Assembly (NCBI GenBank): GCA_002339165.1
Contig: DDJS01000150.1
Span: 9,431 to 27,581 of the forward strand
Length of the DNA: 18,151 nt
Direction: 5' to 3'
Origin: Cellvibrionales bacterium UBA2618
GTDB lineage: Bacteria > Pseudomonadota > Gammaproteobacteria > Pseudomonadales > Porticoccaceae
The translations under genes and the position numbers were made by a program. How positions within the stretch are numbered: position 1 is the stretch's first letter; every line of letters starts with the position of its first letter. Shown in pieces: positions 14,561 through 18,151 of the stretch. The notes below the pieces were generated by a model, which saw only the letters and a program-made list of their open reading frames with translations, ran no database searches and was not told where the DNA came from.

Positions 14561-15241
14561 ATGCTCCCACGTCTAATCGCTGTCTTTATCACCTTGTTAT
14601 TCGCTACCATCGGTTGCCAGCCCCAAAATGCGAGTCAATCAGTCGTCGCACCCACTCCAATCGAATTAAAGGCGCCGTCAGGACAATACCGGCACGACCC
14701 CACGCACGCCAGTCTCCAGTTCGGCGTGGTTCATCTGGGACTATCTAACTATGTCGGGGGGTTTACCGACTACAGTATCGACTTGGCCTTGGACAGCGCT
14801 AATCTCTCTGCATCTACTGTATCGGTGACCATCGAGCCAAGATCTATTCGCACCGATTACCGTGGTGACTACCTAGCAACACACGCAGATTCAGGCTTTG
14901 CCAATTGGGAAGAGCAGTTGGCGATGAGTGACAAGTTTTTTAATGCAGCGGTGTATCCTGAAATTCGCTTTCAAAGCAGCTCAATTTTTGAACAGCCGTC
15001 AGGGGACCTAGAAATTGTGGGTGACCTTACCTTGCTCGGGCAGACCCATCCAGTAACGTTGAACGCCAGCGTCATCGGCTCGACAGAAGAGCATCCGTTT
15101 GCAAAGACCGGGGCCTTGGGATTGAGCATCTCTGGGAGCTTTATGCGCTCGGCTTTTGGGATGGATTATTTGATCGGCCCTGGATTCGTGGGCGATCAGG
15201 TAACCTTGATGTTTGAAGGCGAGATGCTGCAAGCTCCCTGA
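14561..15241 (+). CDS. YceI-like domain lipoprotein (periplasmic, lipid/isoprenoid-binding fold)
   Basis: From ATG 14561 the 226-residue product starts MLPRLIAVFITLLFATIGC, a lipoprotein signal with the acceptor cysteine at residue 19. I prefer it to the ATG at 14525, because GAGGA lies 7 bases before 14561 and the upstream start would put twelve charged or polar residues before the signal. The mature part is a YceI beta-barrel: YRHDPTHASLQFGVVHLG, then the FANWEEQLAMSDKFFNAAVYPEIRF segment (split here as one block), GDLTLLGQTHPVTLNASVIG, and a final FMRSAFGMDYLIGPGFVGDQ. YceI proteins bind long isoprenoid or lipid molecules; the exact role is uncertain. The b561-YceI gene starts 8 bases after the stop, so the two are co-translated. 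Confidence 0.9.
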   Translation: MLPRLIAVFITLLFATIGCQPQNASQSVVAPTPIELKAPSGQYRHDPTHASLQFGVVHLGLSNYVGGFTDYSIDLALDSANLSASTVSVTIEPRSIRTDYRGDYLATHADSGFANWEEQLAMSDKFFNAAVYPEIRFQSSSIFEQPSGDLEIVGDLTLLGQTHPVTLNASVIGSTEEHPFAKTGALGLSISGSFMRSAFGMDYLIGPGFVGDQVTLMFEGEMLQAP

Positions 15242-15249
15242 ATCGACTT

Positions 15250-16494
15250 ATGCAAGACCAGTCGGCTCGCTATTCTGCCGTCGCGATCACCCTTCACTGG
15301 CTCATCGCTGGGCTGCTGTTAGCCAATATCGCGCTTGGTGTATGGATGCACGAGGCCATCGATATCGCCGCCAGCCGCGGTCTGGCGGTCGGTGCCTATC
15401 AACTGCATAAATCACTGGGGTTATCGATATTGGCACTGGTGGCATTGCGTTTGTTATGGCGCCTAAGCCACCGACCTCCGCCACTACCAGAAGCAATAAG
15501 CCGACGCCAGAAGTGGCTCGCAACCGGCGTGCACCGCTGTTTTTATCTACTTATGCTATCGGTGCCGCTCACCGGTTGGCTGTTTGTTTCGACGCAGTGG
15601 CGCGGCGATATTGTGCTCAACGTCGAGACCGTTTGGTTCGATCAATTTAACGTGCCGCATCTATTTAACCTGCATCGCGAGTCTGATTCTGTGCGGCAGT
15701 CGGCAGCCAAACTATTTGCTGACGCTCACGCATTGCTGGCATTCACTATGGCGCTGTTGATCGCGCTCCATATCGCCGCCGCCATCGCCCACCAGTGGCA
15801 TCAGCGCGACCGACTACTTTCGCGTATGACCTTCGCACTGCACCCGAACCAAACTGGCGGCCAGCGCACCGCCCATTGGCTCGGCCTAATGACCACTGCC
15901 GGGGTGCTTCTGGCAGCCACCTACTCCGGTTCGTCTGTATTTCGATCGACCGGCGCAGAGGTAGATATGTATGCTGCAGCGATATCTTCGCCCAGCGGCG
16001 CATGGCAGATCATACCGAACGCCAGCGCCATTCACTTTAGTGGTGAGCATGCTGGTGCGCTATTCAACGGTCGCTTTTTACGCTGGACGATCGATGCGCG
16101 CTTAAATACCGATGACATCGCCGCCAGCCAGCTTGCGGTTGCAATCGAAACCGGCTCAGCCCGCGACGGCAATCCACTGCACGATCGCACATTGCCCGAA
16201 GCCGAGTGGTTTGATGTGGCACGCTTTCCCAGCGCATATTACCGCCTGACGCGTATCGAACCACGCCCCCCGAATGGCTACGCACTGTTTGGCAGTTTGC
16301 AGATTAAAGACCGCCTGATCGAAGTCGCCCCATTGTCCTTAGTCCTCGACGGCGACGTTGCTCAAATTAGCGGTGATGTGGTTCTCGATCGCGCGAGCAT
16401 CGACATGGGAATGCAGTCCGATCCCCATGCCGATTGGGTATCTGCGGAGATAATAGTATCGATTGCAGCCAGCTTGCAACGACCTGAAGACTGA
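15250..16494 (+). CDS. Cytochrome b561 fused to a C-terminal YceI-like domain
   Basis: The 414-residue protein has an N-terminal cytochrome b561 (CybB-type) domain of four membrane helices, about residues 10-195. Likely heme ligands are H16 (ITLHWL), H53 (YQLHKSLG), H160 (DAHALLAF) and H174 (LIALHIAAA). The 14-residue spacing of the last pair fits the family. A further hydrophobic helix at about 211-231 leads to a periplasmic YceI-like domain (about 245-410) with TLPEAEWFDVARFPSAYYRL and the GSLQIKDRLIEV core. It follows the YceI lipoprotein by 8 bases, echoing the yceI-yceJ adjacency in enterobacteria. It may pass electrons between the quinone pool and a YceI-bound ligand; that role is inference. 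No clear Shine-Dalgarno is present, which is consistent with translational coupling. Confidence 0.9.
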   Translation: MQDQSARYSAVAITLHWLIAGLLLANIALGVWMHEAIDIAASRGLAVGAYQLHKSLGLSILALVALRLLWRLSHRPPPLPEAISRRQKWLATGVHRCFYLLMLSVPLTGWLFVSTQWRGDIVLNVETVWFDQFNVPHLFNLHRESDSVRQSAAKLFADAHALLAFTMALLIALHIAAAIAHQWHQRDRLLSRMTFALHPNQTGGQRTAHWLGLMTTAGVLLAATYSGSSVFRSTGAEVDMYAAAISSPSGAWQIIPNASAIHFSGEHAGALFNGRFLRWTIDARLNTDDIAASQLAVAIETGSARDGNPLHDRTLPEAEWFDVARFPSAYYRLTRIEPRPPNGYALFGSLQIKDRLIEVAPLSLVLDGDVAQISGDVVLDRASIDMGMQSDPHADWVSAEIIVSIAASLQRPED

Positions 16495-17230
16495 CCAAGC
16501 AGTGTCTAGTATAAAGACTCCGCTAACCACTTAAAAACCCGTATTTGCGGCTGGTATTTAAAGGTATTTTTGCTCACAACGATAGCCGATATACTGCTCA
16601 GTGTTACTGCCCAACGTCCCTAACCGCGGCACTTTAAGCAATGTAAGTACATACGCGCGTGATATCTTTAAACATCGTTTTACCTCTGAGTTAAACAATA
16701 CCAGCAGGCGTAATCGCAACACAACAAGGGTGGATTCTTGAACGCGACTAAACGCTTGACGTCACTCGATAGCGATCGAAAAAAGTAAAATGTTTGACAT
16801 GCCGCTTGGTTAGACGGCGTAGCTTTGGGTATAGCTGTCGCTGCCGGTCGCAGTCGTTTGCTGGCGAACCCTTCCGTCACACTCCGCGTCAGGCGAGTTG
16901 CTCTTAAAAAATTAACTCGCTCAGATTACGGAAAACATAGCTTAACGCATGGTTTGCAGTGTTGAACTCGCCAACACAAGTGCCTGTATACCGATTGAAC
17001 GGCCTATAGCTATCGACTCATTCGATACGAGGCCCTTCATATTTTACGGAAAAAAGAACACGGGTTATCGAATTTCAAGAGGAGATTGGTCGGGACGGCA
17101 CCGCCCGATCAACTTAAATAAACCACTGTTATATCAGCATTTATATTTTTATGGTTGCCAATAAGGCGTAATAAAATGAAAAAACGTCAGACACCTCACG
17201 TATTAATTTCCACAAAATATGTAACAAGTG
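16495..17230. other. 736-base region with no convincing gene
   Basis: No frame here has recognisable protein content. A stretch at about 16800-16930 reads as WLDGVALGIAVAAGRSRL on the plus strand but lacks a start and ribosome site, so it may be a decayed fragment. TATACT at 16591-16596 is a possible isolated -10. The region contains the tRNA-end repeat and hairpin at 17086-17112. A 20-codon frame at 17176-17238 is too short to trust. Confidence 0.5.
17086..17112. repeat. tRNA 3'-end copy (17087-17100) within a 9-bp hairpin
   Basis: TGGTCGGGACGGCA (17087-17100) is identical, in direct orientation, to 18126-18139, the 3' terminal 14 bases (including CCA) of the tRNA at the window edge. The bases to its left are also partly alike (AAGAGGAGAT against GAGAAGAAAC). 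The copy lies in a hairpin: TTGGTCGGG (17086-17094) pairs with CCCGATCAA (17104-17112), with one G-T pair, around ACGGCACCG. No T tract follows, so it is not an obvious terminator. A direct repeat of a tRNA end is typical of attachment sites left by site-specific integration. Confidence 0.7.
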
Positions 17231-17785
17231 TCATTTGAGGCAATTCCAGCGTTTCTCAATATCTGATCGGCCAATGGCTTCTAACGTTTGAATATTTCGT
17301 TGCGGAATTGCTTCAGGATTGGGGAAGTTTTCAAGCACTCGATCCATCATTGTTTCGCGTAAAAAATGAATTAGTGGGTAGGGTGAACGATTAGTAAAGT
17401 GACTAGCCGACTCTGGGGATTCACCCTCAAATTGATAATCTGGATGAAAGCTCGCCAGCTGGATGATACCGGCAAGATCCCTCTCCTCTATTAGGTCTTC
17501 GGCATTGTCAATAAAGCTCAGATATTCTTCAAAATCATTGAGTGCATTAGGTAGCACCAACAGGCTAGTCGCAATGTCAGACTCTGAGGATTGCGCAATC
17601 AACTCTAACTCGGCCACGAAGGTCTCAGCCACTGGCTGCAACTGGTCGGACTCACAGATACTGATACGCATCCCAGCCGACGCCACCACAGGGCGCGCAA
17701 AAGGGCATAAATTTAGGCCGACCACAAAATCATCAAGCCAAGCTCGAACGCGCTGTTCTACAATGGAAGCGATCGAGGCGGACAT
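17231..17785 (-). CDS. DUF1415 family protein
   Basis: The 184-residue product has the family's signature segments: WLDDFVVGLNLCPFARP (about 16-32), LAGIIQLASFHPDYQFEG (about 104-121), and TNRSPYPLIHFLRETMMDRV (about 131-150). Length is normal for the family. No function is established; it is soluble, with no signal peptide or membrane segment. The NLCPFA and SFHP.Y motifs are conserved Cys and His positions that may bind a metal (inference). It is alone on its strand, with 340 bases upstream and 736 mostly empty bases downstream. The start is ATG 17785, without a strong ribosome site. Confidence 0.92.
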   Translation of the reverse strand: MSASIASIVEQRVRAWLDDFVVGLNLCPFARPVVASAGMRISICESDQLQPVAETFVAELELIAQSSESDIATSLLVLPNALNDFEEYLSFIDNAEDLIEERDLAGIIQLASFHPDYQFEGESPESASHFTNRSPYPLIHFLRETMMDRVLENFPNPEAIPQRNIQTLEAIGRSDIEKRWNCLK

Positions 17786-18125
17786 AGAAAACTCGTTCAG
17801 ATAAATTAGGCGATTAGCATAGCCAGTCAGGTCTCCATCAACAAGCTAAAGGTGTCTTGCCCTCAACACAGGTTATCTGAACAGGTTGAGCGTATTCTGG
17901 CGTCTGCACAATTTAGATCGATCTACATTAACAGTCATGCTTCACGGCTACGTAACACCTTTGCAGAGGCGTGCAATTACCGCATGAGTGCCGAACCTCT
18001 TTGACTAACACGCAAAAATAAACTCATGATTGCATCGAAAGTATGCCGTAACGCTCGAGATGAGCAGATTTTTAGTGTTGTGGGCCGACGATTAGGGCGA
18101 CCAATAAGATAGGTCGAGAAGAAAC
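17786..18125. other. Gap between the DUF1415 gene and the tRNA; no gene seen
   Basis: No ORF with protein-like content or clear promoter pair is visible. For the tRNA, which is transcribed leftward, a terminator would be expected here; the TTTCTTCT after the CCA end (18125-18118, minus strand) is T-rich but lacks a stem. Confidence 0.4.
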
Positions 18126-18151
18126 TGGTCGGGACGGCAGGATTTGAACCT
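18126..18151 (-). tRNA. tRNA gene, 3' end only (T arm, acceptor, CCA)
   Basis: Read on the minus strand, the edge sequence is AGG-TTCAAAT-CCTGC-CGTCCCG-A-CCA: the T-loop TTCAAAT with its 3' stem, the 3' acceptor strand CGTCCCG, discriminator A and an encoded CCA. The 5' acceptor strand should be CGGGACG, which would resemble the C-G-G start of bacterial proline tRNAs, but the anticodon lies outside the window, so the amino acid is not determined. The gene-encoded CCA and a matching repeat at 17087-17100 make its 3' end a plausible integration target. Confidence 0.88.

Noticed and set aside
16800..16975. Protein-like reading WLDGVALGIAVAAGRSRL on the plus strand
   Set aside because: The frame begins after an in-frame stop without a start codon or ribosome site; too little to call a gene or name a family.
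17176..17238. 20-codon frame with ATG and weak ribosome site before the DUF1415 stop
   Set aside because: Very short, overlaps the end of the convergent DUF1415 gene, and the peptide has no recognisable feature.
1..18151. CRISPR arrays, insertion sequences or integrase genes
   Set aside because: No regularly spaced repeats, transposase motifs or recombinase motifs were seen in any frame.

Overview
The window reads as a stretch of a Gram-negative proteobacterial chromosome, most likely a gammaproteobacterium. The pointers are a DUF1415 gene, a periplasmic YceI lipoprotein followed by a cytochrome b561-YceI fusion, and ordinary sigma70-like promoters. Base composition is roughly balanced. Family names come from motifs I can read in the translations; no database was searched.

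Left two thirds (1 to about 13850): a catabolic cluster arranged in several transcription units around a HutC-type GntR regulator. On the minus strand are an NtaA/SnaA/DszA-type flavin monooxygenase (cut by the left edge), an EamA-type transporter, and an HpaB-family flavin monooxygenase. A CaiB/BaiF CoA-transferase (plus strand) meets, tail to tail with a 4-base overlap, an HpcH/HpaI citrate-lyase-beta-like enzyme that follows the gntR gene. Divergent from gntR, a long plus-strand operon encodes HyuA and HyuB (ATP-dependent hydantoinase/oxoprolinase), a divergent YrdC/Sua5-domain protein, and an MmgE/PrpD protein. A cysteine hydrolase of the isochorismatase fold follows, about 300 bases later.

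Inferred logic: one or two reduced-flavin monooxygenases oxidise a substrate that is probably an N-heterocycle. HyuAB opens a cyclic amide or ureide using ATP, and the cysteine hydrolase removes a carbamoyl or amide group. That last pair parallels N-methylhydantoin to N-carbamoylsarcosine to sarcosine. The carbon skeleton then passes through MmgE/PrpD chemistry, CoA transfer and C-C cleavage. The substrate is not determined by the sequence. The most unusual member is the YrdC-like protein, whose substrate-pocket motifs depart from TsaC/Sua5. Related operator-like dyads (TAGTCT..ATCAT-N5-ATGAT and TTAGTCCAGACCAA) lie before the DszA-like gene, in the hpaB/caiB divergent gap and in the gntR/hyuA divergent gap, suggesting one regulon.

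Right third (13853 to 18151): a 670-base gap with palindromes and a possible gene remnant, an extended -10 promoter, the yceI and cytochrome b561-yceI pair, a 736-base gap, a DUF1415 gene on the minus strand, and the 3' end of a tRNA gene on the minus strand at the window edge. A 14-base exact copy of that tRNA 3' end, in direct orientation, lies 1039 bases away at 17087-17100 inside a strong hairpin.
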